The notes: generated by a model not told the origin, from the sequence alone. A stretch of DNA of 64,000 nt from Ruegeria sp. SCSIO 43209 (GCF_019904295.1 NZ_CP065359.1:1265001-1329000), one strand, 5' to 3'; positions 20,153 through 30,580 are shown, numbered from the stretch's first letter. A program made the numbers and translations.

Positions 20153-21328
20153 TCATCCCTCTGCCAATTGAGCGGCAAATTCGCATAGGGTCTGTAGCGA
20201 TGTGACGAATTTCTCGTCATCGATTGTCATGGCCACGCGGATGTGACCTGCGGCGGCAGCACCAAAGCTTTCACCGGGCATCACAGCGATGGCATGCGTG
20301 TCCAGCAGCGCATTTGCGAACACATCACCGCTAAGACCCGTAGCCCGGATATCCAGCATCAGATACATCGCGCCTTGCGCCGGTATTAAGGTGACGACCT
20401 GCTGCGCAGCCAGCACTTCAATCGCCAGAGCGCGGCGGCGGCGAAACGGCGCGGCGATTTTGTCTTCGAGAGGTTGTCCCACGCTCAGCGCATAGTTGGC
20501 CGCATCCTGTATAAAGCCGGGCACACCATAGGTTGTGTGTGTTGCCAAGTTGATCAGGTGGTCGATCACGCCTTCCGGAGCAACGATCCACCCACACCGC
20601 GAGCCAGTCATGGCATGAGATTTCGACATTGAACCCACGACCAGAGTGCGCTCAGCCATGCCGGGTAGAGCGCGAGGTGACAGGTGTTCACCCTCCCAAA
20701 CCTGCGTATCGTAGACTTCATCGGAAATCAGCCATAGATCGCGGCGCTGACAAACCTCGGCGATGGCAGAAAGTGTTTCGGCGGAATAGACCACACCAGT
20801 TGGATTGTTTGGGGAGTTTATCAGCAGCGACACGGCCCCGCCTGCCGCGCCATCGATATCGGAAGCGCGAGGTTGGAACAAATCTCCGGCGCGTGTTTCT
20901 ATGCGTTTGGCTACCGCTCCAACGCCACGGATCGTGCCGGGGTAGGTGGCATAATACGGATCCAGGTAGAGCGCGATATCGCCCGGATCGCAAAGCGCGG
21001 TGTGCGCCGCAAACAATGCGGCCTGACCGCCAGGGGTGATGATAACGTTGTTGCGAGTGGTCGCTACACCTGTTCGCATTTGGACACGGGCGGCCACAGT
21101 ATCACGCAGCAGATCAGTGCCCGGAACCATCGCGTATCCTGTGTGCCCGCTGCGGGCCGAACTTTCCATGGCCGACAATATTGACTGATCGGTCCGAATG
21201 TCATGCTCGCCGATCGTCAACTCGGTAACGGCATGGCCTTCGGCAATCATCCGACGCGCGCGGATGAACACCTCCCAGCCGTCTGATCCACCCTCGGTCA
21301 GATGCGTAATGCGATGCGATAGTTTCAA
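20153..21328 (-). CDS. Class I PLP-dependent aminotransferase
   Basis: A fold-type I aminotransferase with TPGGQAALFAAH, NSPNNPTGVVYS, SDEVYD and SMSKSHAMTGSRCGW (Schiff-base Lys). I place the start at a TTG (21328, MKLSHRITHL) because GGGAGAA lies six bases upstream; an ATG at 21367 would add 13 residues with no site. The protein then has 391 residues. It resembles aspartate/arginine-pyruvate-type aminotransferases, but the substrate is not determined. Confidence 0.9.
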   Translation of the reverse strand: MKLSHRITHLTEGGSDGWEVFIRARRMIAEGHAVTELTIGEHDIRTDQSILSAMESSARSGHTGYAMVPGTDLLRDTVAARVQMRTGVATTRNNVIITPGGQAALFAAHTALCDPGDIALYLDPYYATYPGTIRGVGAVAKRIETRAGDLFQPRASDIDGAAGGAVSLLINSPNNPTGVVYSAETLSAIAEVCQRRDLWLISDEVYDTQVWEGEHLSPRALPGMAERTLVVGSMSKSHAMTGSRCGWIVAPEGVIDHLINLATHTTYGVPGFIQDAANYALSVGQPLEDKIAAPFRRRRALAIEVLAAQQVVTLIPAQGAMYLMLDIRATGLSGDVFANALLDTHAIAVMPGESFGAAAAGHIRVAMTIDDEKFVTSLQTLCEFAAQLAEG

Positions 21329-21386
21329 GGGATTCTCCCGACCGGCTATGACGCCGAAATGGGGCAAAGCACAGCAATTTTGTCAA

Positions 21387-21731
21387 TCAGCTTCGCGGTG
21401 GCAAACTCGCCTGTATCTTCTTGGTCAGCGATGCACGGACGATATCGTATGAGGAGATCAGGCGATGTTGCATCTCGTCGGCGGCGGTTTCCCACGGCAG
21501 GCGAACCCAGCTGCGGTGAAAATACGGGGCCTTGGTGCCAATCCCTGCGTCGATCAACATCTGCGCGGTCTCAATGTCGGGTGTCTTGACCGATACACCA
21601 TCCCCGACCGAACCGACGCAGGCGAACATCTTGCCGCCAACTTTCCATGCGTCGTGGCCGCCACCCCAAGGGTCCGAAAGTTCGGCACCGGGCAGGTCTG
21701 CGCATAGGGAATTGACGTAATCACGGGTCAT
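21387..21731 (-). CDS. MmcQ/YjbR family protein
   Basis: A 114-residue protein with LPGAELSDPWGGGHDAWKVGGKMFACVG and a HRSWVRLPW segment, the MmcQ/YjbR fold (double-wing, CyaY-like). It may bind DNA but no role is established. An ATG further upstream (21785) would add 18 residues; the family usually starts near MTRDYV. It is upstream of and on the same strand as the aminotransferase, 58 bases away. Confidence 0.85.
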   Translation of the reverse strand: MTRDYVNSLCADLPGAELSDPWGGGHDAWKVGGKMFACVGSVGDGVSVKTPDIETAQMLIDAGIGTKAPYFHRSWVRLPWETAADEMQHRLISSYDIVRASLTKKIQASLPPRS

Positions 21732-21949
21732 GGTGGGCAGACTGCCTCTGTGGAGGTTGAAACTCAAGGCTTGGCTCAGCATCAATCCCGTGCTAGGCCA
21801 AGCACATGAACCGGAAAACTTGCATCATTATCTGCTGCATTACCTGCTGATTTCTCAAGCGGGCCGGTTTCTTTCGTTTTCATCTCTGAGACAAGTTGCT
21901 AAGCCCGCGCCAACGCGTGACGTATATGCTGTTTCAGGAGCACGACCCG

Positions 21950-23350
21950 ATGACGACGATCAAACTGCACAATACAAGGACTCGGACGAAAGAGGATTTC
22001 GTGCCGATCGATCCCGATAATGTGCGGATGTATGTCTGTGGTCCGACGGTCTATGATCGGGCGCATCTGGGGAACGCACGGCCTGTGGTTGTGTTCGACG
22101 TGCTCTATCGTTTGTTGCGGCATGTATACGGTGCTGATCACGTGACCTATGTGCGCAATTTCACCGACGTGGATGACAAGATCAACGCCACCGCATTGTC
22201 GCGCAAGAAGGCTGGGGCTGACGGGTCTTTGGAACAGTTGGTGCAGGAACGTTCGGACGAAACCATCGGCTGGTATCTGCACGACATGGGCGCGCTGGGG
22301 GCGTTGGAACCCAACGCGATGCCGCGCGCCACAGAGTATATCGCGCAGATGATTGCGATGATCGAAGACCTGATGGCCAAGGGGCACGCTTATGCTGCCG
22401 AGGGTCACGTGTTGTTCGCGGTGGACAGCTGGAAGGAACACTATGGTGCGCTGTCGGGGCGGTCGGTTGATGACATGATCGCCGGGGCGCGGGTCGAGGT
22501 CGCGCCTTACAAGAAGAACCCGATGGATTTTGTGCTGTGGAAGCCGTCGACCGATGAGTTGCCCGGCTGGGACAGCCCATGGGGCCGGGGGCGTCCGGGC
22601 TGGCATATCGAATGCTCGGCCATGAGCTATGAATTGCTGGGCGAGAGCTTTGATATTCACGGTGGCGGCAACGATCTGATGTTCCCGCACCACGAGAACG
22701 AGATTGCTCAGAGCAAATGTGCCCACCCGCATGGCGAATTCGCGCGTGTCTGGATGCATAATGAGATGCTGCAGGTCGAGGGCAAGAAAATGTCCAAATC
22801 GCTGGGCAATTTCTTCACCGTTCATGATCTGCTTGAGCAGGGTGTGCCGGGTGAAGTGATCCGGTTTGTGTTCCTGCAGACCCATTATCGCAAGCCGATG
22901 GACTGGACCGAGAAGAAGGCGCGCGAAGCCGAGGCAACATTGCGCAAGTGGCGGGCGTTGACAGCGGGCATCGAGCCCGCCGCCACCGCGGCACCTGCGG
23001 TCATCGATGCGCTTGCGGATGATCTGAACACGGCAGGTGCCATCGCGGAACTGCATCGTTTGGCTGCAGATGGTGATGCTTCGGCTTTGCTGGCAAGTGC
23101 GCAGCTGGTTGGACTGTTGGGGGACGATATGGGCGCTTGGGCCGAGACCGCTTCGGCTAATCTGTCGTCTCATGCAGAAAAGCTGGCCGCTGCGCGCGCG
23201 TTTGCGATGCAGAGCAAGGATTTCTCTGAGGTTGATCGTCTAAAGGCGGCATATATCGCCGCCGGGCTTGAGGTTCGGATGAGCAAGGATGGTGTGGAAT
23301 TGGTGCCCGGCGCCGGATTCGACGCCGCCAAGCTGGAGGGGGTCGAATGA
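21950..23350 (+). CDS. cysS: Cysteinyl-tRNA synthetase
   Basis: It charges tRNA-Cys. The protein has 466 residues from [11 protein letters not shown] (AGGAG nine bases upstream). The class I signatures are HLGN (39-42) and KMSKS (280-284). Zinc ligands are visible: Cys30, Cys222 and the [15 protein letters not shown] stretch. The C-terminal tRNA-binding domain is present. The stop overlaps the cimA start by four bases. Confidence 0.97.
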   Translation: MTTIKLHNTRTRTKEDFVPIDPDNVRMYVCGPTVYDRAHLGNARPVVVFDVLYRLLRHVYGADHVTYVRNFTDVDDKINATALSRKKAGADGSLEQLVQERSDETIGWYLHDMGALGALEPNAMPRATEYIAQMIAMIEDLMAKGHAYAAEGHVLFAVDSWKEHYGALSGRSVDDMIAGARVEVAPYKKNPMDFVLWKPSTDELPGWDSPWGRGRPGWHIECSAMSYELLGESFDIHGGGNDLMFPHHENEIAQSKCAHPHGEFARVWMHNEMLQVEGKKMSKSLGNFFTVHDLLEQGVPGEVIRFVFLQTHYRKPMDWTEKKAREAEATLRKWRALTAGIEPAATAAPAVIDALADDLNTAGAIAELHRLAADGDASALLASAQLVGLLGDDMGAWAETASANLSSHAEKLAAARAFAMQSKDFSEVDRLKAAYIAAGLEVRMSKDGVELVPGAGFDAAKLEGVE

Positions 23351-24981
23351 CCAAGGAACGCCTTTACCTCTACGACACCACGTTGCGCGACGGGCAGCAA
23401 ACTCAGGGTGTGCAGTTCTCGACAGCCGAGAAGGTGCAGATCGCGCAGGCGTTGGATTCGCTGGGGATTGATTACATCGAAGGGGGTTGGCCCGGAGCGA
23501 ACCCGACCGACAGTGCGTTTTTTGAAAGCGCGCCTGAGACGTCGGCCTGTATGACGGCGTTTGGAATGACCAAACGCTCGGGCAGGTCGGCTGAGAATGA
23601 TGACGTTCTGGCGGCTGTAATGAACGCGGGAACACCAGCCGTTTGTCTGGTTGGGAAATCGCACGATTACCACGTGACCCACGCACTTGGTATCACGCTG
23701 GAGGAAAACACCGAGAACGTTCGCGCCTCGGTCGCGCATATCGTGGCGCAGGGGCGGGAGGCTCTGTTTGATGCCGAGCATTTTTTTGATGGCTACAAGG
23801 ACAACCCGGAATATGCGGTTGAAGTCTGCCGCGCTGCGCTCGATGCAGGGGCACGGTGGGTGGTTCTGTGTGACACCAATGGCGGAGCATTGCCGGCAGA
23901 GGTCGGGCGGATCGTATCCGAGGTGATTGCGGCCGGTCTGCCGGGGGATCGGCTGGGCATTCATACGCATAACGACACCGAGAACGCAGTGGCGTGCTCG
24001 CTGGCTGCAGTCGATGCGGGGGCGCGGCAGATTCAAGGTACGTTGAATGGGTTGGGAGAGCGCTGTGGCAATGCCAACCTGACCGCTTTGATCCCAACGC
24101 TGATGCTGAAAGAACCCTATGCCTCGCGCTATGAGATCGGAGTGATGCCCGTGGCGCTGGCCGGGCTGACGCGCATCAGTCGGATGCTGGATGATATCCT
24201 GAACCGAGTGCCCAGCAAGCAGAGCGCCTATGTGGGCGCGTCGGCTTTTGCGCATAAGGCCGGGCTGCATGCCAGCGCGATCCTCAAGGACCCGACAACC
24301 TATGAGCATATCAATCCGGCAAGTGTTGGAAATGCGCGCATCATTCCGATGTCGAACCAGGCTGGGCAATCGAACCTGCGCAAACGTCTGACCGATGCGG
24401 GATTGGCCGTAGAAGCGGGCGATCCGGCGTTGGGACGTATCCTTGAGCGGATAAAACTGCGCGAGGCCGAGGGGTATTCCTACGACACCGCGCAGGCTAG
24501 TTTTGAGCTGCTGGCGCGGGATGAATTGGGGCAGTTACCCGAGTTCTTTGAGGTCAAGCGCTATAAGGTGACCGTTGAACGCCGGAAAAACAAATACAAC
24601 AAGATGGTCAGCCTGTCCGAAGCGGTTGTTGTTGTGAAAGTGGATGGCGAGAAGAAGCTGTCGGTAAGTGAGTCGCTGGATGAAAGCGGTAGCGATCGCG
24701 GTCCGGTGAACGCGCTCGCCAAAGCTCTGGCCAAGGATTTGGGGCAGTATTCGCAGATACTGTCGGATATGCGGCTGGTCGACTTCAAGGTGCGCATCAC
24801 TCAGGGCGGGACCGAGGCGGTCACGCGCGTGATCATCGACAGCGAAGACGGGCAAGGGCGGCGCTGGTCTACGGTTGGGGTGAGCGCGAACATAATTGAT
24901 GCCTCGTTCGAAGCGCTGCTGGATGCGATTCAGTGGAAACTGGTGAGCGATTGCGCCCCGCAGCCAGCGGCCGCCGAATAA
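23347..24981 (+). CDS. cimA: Citramalate synthase
   Basis: CimA condenses acetyl-CoA and pyruvate to citramalate, a threonine-independent entry to isoleucine. The 544-residue protein has [16 protein letters not shown] and [16 protein letters not shown] at the N-terminus, the [13 protein letters not shown] metal-binding stretch and a C-terminal LeuA-type allosteric domain. Size and the EGGWPG motif point to CimA rather than 2-isopropylmalate synthase. The start overlaps cysS by four bases (ATGA). Confidence 0.93.
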   Translation: MTKERLYLYDTTLRDGQQTQGVQFSTAEKVQIAQALDSLGIDYIEGGWPGANPTDSAFFESAPETSACMTAFGMTKRSGRSAENDDVLAAVMNAGTPAVCLVGKSHDYHVTHALGITLEENTENVRASVAHIVAQGREALFDAEHFFDGYKDNPEYAVEVCRAALDAGARWVVLCDTNGGALPAEVGRIVSEVIAAGLPGDRLGIHTHNDTENAVACSLAAVDAGARQIQGTLNGLGERCGNANLTALIPTLMLKEPYASRYEIGVMPVALAGLTRISRMLDDILNRVPSKQSAYVGASAFAHKAGLHASAILKDPTTYEHINPASVGNARIIPMSNQAGQSNLRKRLTDAGLAVEAGDPALGRILERIKLREAEGYSYDTAQASFELLARDELGQLPEFFEVKRYKVTVERRKNKYNKMVSLSEAVVVVKVDGEKKLSVSESLDESGSDRGPVNALAKALAKDLGQYSQILSDMRLVDFKVRITQGGTEAVTRVIIDSEDGQGRRWSTVGVSANIIDASFEALLDAIQWKLVSDCAPQPAAAE

Positions 24982-24982
24982 G

Positions 24983-25759
24983 GTGGAGTTCGACGACGAC
25001 ATCAAGGCTTGTGCTGCGCTGGTTCATCGGGCCGATCCCGATCGCTTTATGGCTGCCATGGCCGCGCCAGTTGAGGCACGGGCAGTTTTGTTCCCGATTT
25101 ATGCGCTGAACGTCGAGGTGGCCCGTGCCCCGTGGGTGACGCAAGAGAGCATGATCGCCGAGATGCGGCTGCAATGGTGGCGCGATGCCTTGCAAGAGAT
25201 TGCCGAAGGGCCATCTGTTCGTCGGCACGAGGTTGTCACACCTGTGTCGCGCGTGATTTCTCCGCATCTGGCAGCGCATCTGGATGAATATGTGGCCGTA
25301 AGGCGTTGGGATATCTATCGTGATCCGTTCGAGGATGAGGCGCATTTTGACGCCTATATTGCCCATAGCGCTGGGACATTAATGGTGGTGTCGGCGCAGG
25401 CTCTGGGTTCGGCGGATGAAACTGTTCTGCGTGATTTCGGATATGCAGCGGGAGTCGCGAATTGGCTGCGCGCAATTCCCGAGCTTGAGGCACGTGGGCG
25501 CATTCCTTTGCTGGACGGAACCCATGACGGGGTTCGGGCGCTGGCGCAGAAGGCTTTGGACCGATTGGCGCAAGCGCGGTCCACCCGCAACGAGATCTCG
25601 GCACAAGCACGGCCTGCGCTCTATGCGGGGTGGCAGACGGAATGGGTGTTGCGGACTGCATTGGCCAGACCGGACCGGGTGGCCGCAGGTGCGTTGGCTC
25701 AGGGTGAAATCCGACGTCGGTTTACGCTGATGAAAACCGCAGCGACCGGGCGCTGGTAA
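24983..25759 (+). CDS. Squalene/phytoene synthase-like protein
   Basis: A 258-residue protein starting with GTG one base after the cimA stop. It has the all-alpha prenyl-synthase fold signature AEMRLQWWRDAL but lacks clear DxxxD substrate-binding motifs of true phytoene synthases. Relatives in alphaproteobacteria and mitochondria (NDUFAF6) assist respiratory complex I assembly rather than make isoprenoids, which I consider the likelier role. No carotenoid genes are nearby. Confidence 0.8.
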   Translation: MEFDDDIKACAALVHRADPDRFMAAMAAPVEARAVLFPIYALNVEVARAPWVTQESMIAEMRLQWWRDALQEIAEGPSVRRHEVVTPVSRVISPHLAAHLDEYVAVRRWDIYRDPFEDEAHFDAYIAHSAGTLMVVSAQALGSADETVLRDFGYAAGVANWLRAIPELEARGRIPLLDGTHDGVRALAQKALDRLAQARSTRNEISAQARPALYAGWQTEWVLRTALARPDRVAAGALAQGEIRRRFTLMKTAATGRW

Positions 25760-25761
25760 CG

Positions 25762-26988
25762 TCAGACGGTTTGTGGGTCCGAAGGCCTCAGAACCAGCCA
25801 CAGCAGCGCGCCACCTGCAAGGGTCAGCAGCGGGATCATGGCGAGGTTTACGGCCGTCCAACCCTCGACCGCTGAACCGCCCGAGCAGTTCATCAATCCG
25901 CCAGAGGCAAGCGAGGCAAAGGTCACGCCGCCAAACACCAGCAAGTCATTCAGGCCCTGCATTCGACCGCGTTCGTGCACTTCATGCGAGTCTGCCAACA
26001 TGCTGGTGGCGCCAATGAAGCCAAAGTTCCATCCGATGCCCAGCAGGATCAGGGCGACGAAAAAGTTACCTAGATCAACACCTTGCAGGGCGACAATGCC
26101 TGCGCCGCCAAGGATTGCCAAACCGAGAGCTACGATCTTTTCGACCCCAAACCGCGCGATCAGGTGGCCGGTGAAGAAGCTGGGAATGTACATCGCCAGT
26201 ACGTGGCTGGTGACGATATCCGCGGCATCACCTTCGGTATATCCGCACCCGACGACGGCCAAAGGTGTAGACGTCATTACAAGGTTCATCAGCGCGTAGG
26301 AAACCATTGCGCAGATGATCGCTACTGCGATGCGTGGAGTTTTCAGCAACTCCAGCCGCGTGCGACCTTTGGGTTCATCTTCGGTCGGTTTCGGCGGAGT
26401 AGGGATGTCGAGAAAGAAGAACAGGGCTGAGCCGATTACGTTGATCGCGATCACCGCCAGATAAGTGCCCAAAAACGGGACCACATACGCCTGCGAGGTC
26501 AGCTTGACGATCTGAGGGCCGATGATCGCCGCCGCAAGCCCTCCGGCCATGACGTATGAGATCGCCTTGGGCCGAAATGCATCAGAGGCGGTGTCTGCTG
26601 CTGCAAAGCGATAAAAGCCATGTGCGCTCATGTATATGCCGGTCAGGAAGCTGCCGATCAGGAAGATCGGGAACGAGCCGAGATAAAGGCCGTAAGCCCC
26701 GATAACGCCCCCTGCGGCACCTGCGGTTGATCCCACAAGAAACCCGGCACGGCGTCCCCAGCGTTGCATGATGGCCGAAATCGGCGTGGCCGCCAGCATT
26801 GAACCCAGAACGATCAGTGAAATCGGCAGCGTCGCAAGGCAAGCGTTGCTGGCCAGCGATTGGCCTGCCAGCCCGCCGACGATGAACATCATGGGCATCT
26901 GTGCACCCAGGATTGCCTGTGCTGCCACCAAAACGGCAACGTTGCGTTTGGCCTGACTATCGTCAGGGGTGGCAGCGATCATTGTCAT
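25762..26988 (-). CDS. Major facilitator superfamily transporter
   Basis: A 408-residue, roughly twelve-helix MFS transporter from MTMIAATPDDSQAK. It has QAILGAQMPMMFIVGGLAG in the first helix, RWGRRAGFLVG in the loop between helices 2 and 3, and a hydrophilic central loop PTPPKPTEDEPKG. The substrate is unknown. It converges on the preceding gene with two bases between stops and is divergent from the glycosylase gene. Confidence 0.88.
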   Translation of the reverse strand: MTMIAATPDDSQAKRNVAVLVAAQAILGAQMPMMFIVGGLAGQSLASNACLATLPISLIVLGSMLAATPISAIMQRWGRRAGFLVGSTAGAAGGVIGAYGLYLGSFPIFLIGSFLTGIYMSAHGFYRFAAADTASDAFRPKAISYVMAGGLAAAIIGPQIVKLTSQAYVVPFLGTYLAVIAINVIGSALFFFLDIPTPPKPTEDEPKGRTRLELLKTPRIAVAIICAMVSYALMNLVMTSTPLAVVGCGYTEGDAADIVTSHVLAMYIPSFFTGHLIARFGVEKIVALGLAILGGAGIVALQGVDLGNFFVALILLGIGWNFGFIGATSMLADSHEVHERGRMQGLNDLLVFGGVTFASLASGGLMNCSGGSAVEGWTAVNLAMIPLLTLAGGALLWLVLRPSDPQTV

Positions 26989-27086
26989 GGGCGAATGGTT
27001 ATCTACGATTGAGACTTGGCACAAGCGGGTTGCATATGCGGCACATCCGCCTAACGTGCGGACAAGGATCACTTATCGGAGAGCGC

Positions 27087-27719
27087 ATGTCCGTCGGACG
27101 CATCATCGAAACACCGGACTGCGTTACCGAAGGGGCCGAGTGGTTGGCTGAGGCCTGCCCCCGGATGGCTTATGCGATGGAGCAAACCGGACCCCTGCCA
27201 CTCAGGCGCAAGCCTGACGGGTTCGCCCAATTGCTCAGCGCGATTGTCAGTCAGCAGGTCAGCGTGGCCTCGGCAAACGCAATCTGGAAGAGGCTGCAGG
27301 ACGCAAAACTGACCGGTCCGCGCAAGATTATGTGGGCCACTGATGATGATCTGCGCGCTGTGGGTCTCAGCCGTCAGAAAATTCGCTATGCCCGCGCCTT
27401 GGCTGAGGCGCGGATCGATTACAAAGCGTTGCGTGATGCGCCAGATGACGAAGTGGTCGCAATTCTGACCGAGGTACCGGGAATCGGTGTCTGGACCGCC
27501 GAGATTTATGCGATGTTTTCACTGGGTCGCGCCGATGTGATTGCACCAGGCGATCTGGCCTTACAGGAAGCTGCACGCATCCTCTATGAATTGCCAGAAC
27601 GACCAAAAGACAAAGAGTTACGCCAGATGGCTGAAGCATGGTCGCCGTGGCGATCGGTTGCGGCGCGGGTGCTGTGGGCCTATTACCGGGTCGCAAAAGA
27701 CAGAGAAGGGATCAGATGA
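27087..27719 (+). CDS. DNA-3-methyladenine glycosylase II (AlkA-type HhH-GPD)
   Basis: It removes alkylated bases from DNA. The 210-residue protein has the helix-hairpin-helix LTEVPGIGVWTA (128-139) and the catalytic Asp156 in APGDLALQ. It lacks the Ada-like N-terminal domain of E. coli AlkA, as in the shorter branch. The start MSVGRII follows TCGGAGAG; the frame continues upstream without similarity. It overlaps the next gene by four bases. Confidence 0.92.
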   Translation: MSVGRIIETPDCVTEGAEWLAEACPRMAYAMEQTGPLPLRRKPDGFAQLLSAIVSQQVSVASANAIWKRLQDAKLTGPRKIMWATDDDLRAVGLSRQKIRYARALAEARIDYKALRDAPDDEVVAILTEVPGIGVWTAEIYAMFSLGRADVIAPGDLALQEAARILYELPERPKDKELRQMAEAWSPWRSVAARVLWAYYRVAKDREGIR

Positions 27720-28381
27720 CACGGGTTTTGAACGCGCTCAAGAAAGAGCCGGTTTCAGGCGACACACGCTCGGTCGTGGTGTTTGTGCATGGTTATGGTG
27801 CAAACGGGGCCGATCTTTTGGGGCTGGCTGATCCGTTGGGCGAGCATCTGCCGGATACGTTGTTTGTAGCTCCGGACGCGCCTGAACAGATCATCGGTAT
27901 GCCCAACGGTTTCCAGTGGTTCCCGATCCCGTGGATTGATGGCTCATCCGAGGAGGAAGCCCGACGGGGTATGGAAATGGCAGTTGAGGATTTCAACGCG
28001 TTCCTTGATGCGCTGATGGTGGATGAGGATGTCCTGCCAGAGCAGGTAGTGCTGTTCGGTTTCAGCCAGGGCACGATGATGAGCTTACATGTAGCCCCGC
28101 GCCGCGAGGACCCAGTGGCGGGGATCGTAGCGTTCTCGGGCCGTTTGCTGGAACCTGATTTGCTGCCGGACGAAACCGTAAGTCGCATGCCAATCCTGCT
28201 GGTGCATGGCGATGCTGATGACGTTGTACCGCCGCAATCGTTGCCAGAAGCAGCTGAGGCACTTCAGGCGGCCGGGTTCAAAGAGGTTTATGCCCATATA
28301 ATGAAGGGCACCGGCCACGGGATTGCTCCGGATGGCTTGAGTGTTGCGCTGGCCTTCATGCGGGATAAGCTGAGCCTCTGA
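27716..28381 (+). CDS. Phospholipase/carboxylesterase family alpha/beta hydrolase
   Basis: A 221-residue serine hydrolase. Ser117 is in GFSQG; Asp169 in GDADDVVP and His201 in GTGHGIAPDG complete the triad. VVVFVHGYGANGADLL supplies the oxyanion region. It is of the YpfH/acyl-protein thioesterase type; the natural substrate is unknown. It is translationally coupled to the glycosylase gene, an arrangement without obvious functional logic. Confidence 0.9.
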   Translation: MTRVLNALKKEPVSGDTRSVVVFVHGYGANGADLLGLADPLGEHLPDTLFVAPDAPEQIIGMPNGFQWFPIPWIDGSSEEEARRGMEMAVEDFNAFLDALMVDEDVLPEQVVLFGFSQGTMMSLHVAPRREDPVAGIVAFSGRLLEPDLLPDETVSRMPILLVHGDADDVVPPQSLPEAAEALQAAGFKEVYAHIMKGTGHGIAPDGLSVALAFMRDKLSL

Positions 28382-28405
28382 CTTGCGGGGTGATCTAAGG
28401 AGAGC

Positions 28406-28711
28406 ATGATGCTGATCGTGACAGGAGTGGTCGAAGTTTCAGATGCAGCGGTCGAGATAGCCATTGCTGCCGCGCAGGAAATGGTTGCGGAAACTCTGAA
28501 AGAACCCGGATGCCTGATCTATGAATTCAGTCAAATCCTGGGTCAGGCGACCCGCTTTCGGGTCTATGAGGAATGGCAGGATCAGGCCGCGCTTGAGGCC
28601 CATTTCGCGACCCCTCATATGACTGCTTTTCAGGCGGCACTTGGTGAGGTCGGCGTTGTCTCTAGCGAAATCTACCGTGTGATCGGGGGCGAGAAGCAGC
28701 CGCTTCGCTGA
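28406..28711 (+). CDS. Antibiotic biosynthesis monooxygenase (ABM) domain protein
   Basis: A 101-residue ferredoxin-like-fold protein: EPGCLIYEFSQI, FRVYEEWQDQAALEAHFATPHM and the C-terminal strand are the usual ABM segments. Such proteins are often quinol or heme-acting monooxygenases, but many have no known role. AAGGAG lies in front of the ATG pair at 28406/28409. It lies 24 bases after the esterase on the same strand. Confidence 0.88.
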   Translation: MMLIVTGVVEVSDAAVEIAIAAAQEMVAETLKEPGCLIYEFSQILGQATRFRVYEEWQDQAALEAHFATPHMTAFQAALGEVGVVSSEIYRVIGGEKQPLR

Positions 28712-28715
28712 TCGA

Positions 28716-29141
28716 TCACTCCCACAGCCTTCCTTCCGAGAATTCGACCGAGTTGCCTGCAGGGTCTCGTACATAGAGCGACCGGGCTCCGTTGGGCCAG
28801 TCGAACTCGGCATCGACAGGGATGTTCCAGTCCAACAGATGCTTGCGCATCACGGTGATTTCATCTCGGGTTAGGACAAGGCAAACATGGCTGGGACCGC
28901 GCGCCCCATGCGGTGGGACCGGCAGATCGGGGTTGCCTGGCGGTTTCTCGGTTTCGCTGGCATTGAACAGCAACAGGACAGACCCGCCGATTCGATAGAA
29001 CACATGGCGGTCGGTGACGCGCTGGATTTTCTCTAGCCCCAATATCTGACCATAGAAATCCTCGGCCGCATCTAGATCGTCGACATACAGCGCGGCTTCC
29101 AGGATGGCAGACGGGGCAGGGATATCCGGTGTGACCTTCAT
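28716..29141 (-). CDS. VOC (glyoxalase/bleomycin resistance) family protein
   Basis: A 141-residue vicinal oxygen chelate protein with two beta-alpha-beta-beta-beta modules: ALYVDDLDAAEDFYGQILGL and the second ending DPAGNSVEFSEG. His in SHVCLVL and Glu in VEF are likely metal ligands. The substrate is unknown. It converges on the ABM gene with four bases between. Confidence 0.88.
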   Translation of the reverse strand: MKVTPDIPAPSAILEAALYVDDLDAAEDFYGQILGLEKIQRVTDRHVFYRIGGSVLLLFNASETEKPPGNPDLPVPPHGARGPSHVCLVLTRDEITVMRKHLLDWNIPVDAEFDWPNGARSLYVRDPAGNSVEFSEGRLWE

Positions 29142-29172
29142 GCCCTAAGCCTATCACATCACGCAGTTTTTG

Positions 29173-29778
29173 TCACCGGCGCGGGCGGCGGTCCCGCTTG
29201 CGCGACGGTGCTGCGTCAACAGCTGGCATCGGCAGGCTTTCCCACTGACCGGGGTCAAGGCCGTCCAAAGTCCAATCTCCAACACGGGCTCGGATCAGGC
29301 GCAGAGTTGGGTGCCCGACTGCGGCTGTCATCCGGCGAACCTGACGGTTGCGGCCCTCTTTAATCGTCAGTTCAATCCAACTGTCGGGCACCGTTTGGCG
29401 AACCCGGATCGGCGGGGTGCGTGGCCACAGCCATTCGGGTTCGTCAATCAGCCGCGCCTTGGCGAGGCGCGTCAAACCATCCTTAAGTTCAACACCTTCC
29501 CGCAACGCCTTTAGTGCCGCTGTATCGGGAATGCCTTCGACCTGAACCCAGTATGTCTTAGGCATCTTGTGCTTGGGGTCTGATATCTGCGCCTGCAATC
29601 GCCCATTATCAGTCAGCAGCATCAAACCCTCGCTATCCCGGTCCAAGCGTCCCGCAGGATAGACACCGGGCAGGTCGATGAATTCCGAGAGCGTGCTGCG
29701 GGGCGAGTCAGAATTGGCGCGGTCGGTGAACTGCGGCAATACATCGTAAGGTTTGTTGAAACGGATGAACCAGGACAT
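29173..29778 (-). CDS. rluE: 23S rRNA pseudouridine synthase RluE-type
   Basis: A 201-residue pseudouridine synthase of the RsuA/RluE group. [10 protein letters not shown] contains the catalytic Asp46; [12 protein letters not shown] and [17 protein letters not shown] are conserved. It has no S4 domain, which fits RluE (23S rRNA U2457 in E. coli). I start at [10 protein letters not shown] after GGCGGGGC; eight more codons are open upstream. Confidence 0.9.
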   Translation of the reverse strand: MSWFIRFNKPYDVLPQFTDRANSDSPRSTLSEFIDLPGVYPAGRLDRDSEGLMLLTDNGRLQAQISDPKHKMPKTYWVQVEGIPDTAALKALREGVELKDGLTRLAKARLIDEPEWLWPRTPPIRVRQTVPDSWIELTIKEGRNRQVRRMTAAVGHPTLRLIRARVGDWTLDGLDPGQWESLPMPAVDAAPSRKRDRRPRR

Positions 29779-29989
29779 GCCCCGCCATAGCTTGCAGACC
29801 ACATCTGCGCAACCTGTGGATAAGTGTCACTTATCTGTTACGTATTCGGCCTAACCAATACCCGAGATGTTGTGTGAACTCGGCACTTGTCAGAGATTTA
29901 ACACGATATATAGTTAACTTAAGGCCGGGGCGGGTGTTCCCCGCTCTGATGTCACAAACGGGCAGTACAGAGCGAGGAGCGATTCTGTT

Positions 29990-30577
29990 ATGGACGGAGA
30001 CTTCAGGACCGAATTTGTCAGGGAAACCGGTGCGCTCAAGCATCATCCGGCATTGGTTTTGAACGCCGATTACAGACCTCTTTCCTACTACCCGTTGTCT
30101 TTATGGCCGTGGCAGGAGGCGATCAAAGCTGCCTGGCTGGACAGGGTGGATATTGTTGCGGAATATGACGAGGTTGTCCGCAGTCCCAGTACCGAGATCC
30201 GAATACCCTCGGTCGTTGTCCTGAAAGACTATGTAAAACCCAGAAAGCGCGTGGCCTTCACGCGCTTTAATTTGTTTTTGCGGGACGAATTCAAATGCCA
30301 GTACTGCGGCAGCCGTGAAAACCTGACCTTTGATCATGTTGTACCGCGCGCTTCGGGCGGGGTCACAAGTTGGCAGAATGTCGTTGCAGCGTGCAGCCCG
30401 TGCAATCTGCGCAAGGGCTCAAAATCCCTGCGACAGGCCAGAATGTCTCTGAATAAACCGCCGCGTCAGCCGGATGCTGAGGCTTTGCGCAATATCGGTC
30501 GGAAGTTCCCCCCGAACCATCTGCACGAAAGTTGGATCGACTTCCTCTACTGGGATGCCGAACTGGATCAGCTATGA
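29990..30577 (+). CDS. HNH endonuclease domain protein
   Basis: A 195-residue protein with a zinc-type HNH fold: Cys103 and Cys106 (CQYCG), Asp115-His116 in TFDHVVPR, Asn130 and Cys135/Cys138 (CSPCN). The N-terminus ALVLNADYRPLSYYPLSLW is conserved in a widespread alphaproteobacterial family of chromosomal HNH proteins whose role is not known to me. GAGGAG lies about ten bases before the ATG. No toxin, methylase or restriction partner is next to it. Confidence 0.9.
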   Translation: MDGDFRTEFVRETGALKHHPALVLNADYRPLSYYPLSLWPWQEAIKAAWLDRVDIVAEYDEVVRSPSTEIRIPSVVVLKDYVKPRKRVAFTRFNLFLRDEFKCQYCGSRENLTFDHVVPRASGGVTSWQNVVAACSPCNLRKGSKSLRQARMSLNKPPRQPDAEALRNIGRKFPPNHLHESWIDFLYWDAELDQL

Positions 30578-30580
30578 ACC

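Noticed and set aside
21899..24369. Long minus-strand open frames across cysS and cimA
   Set aside because: Both lie opposite genes with complete family motifs; they have no ribosome-binding site and no recognisable product.
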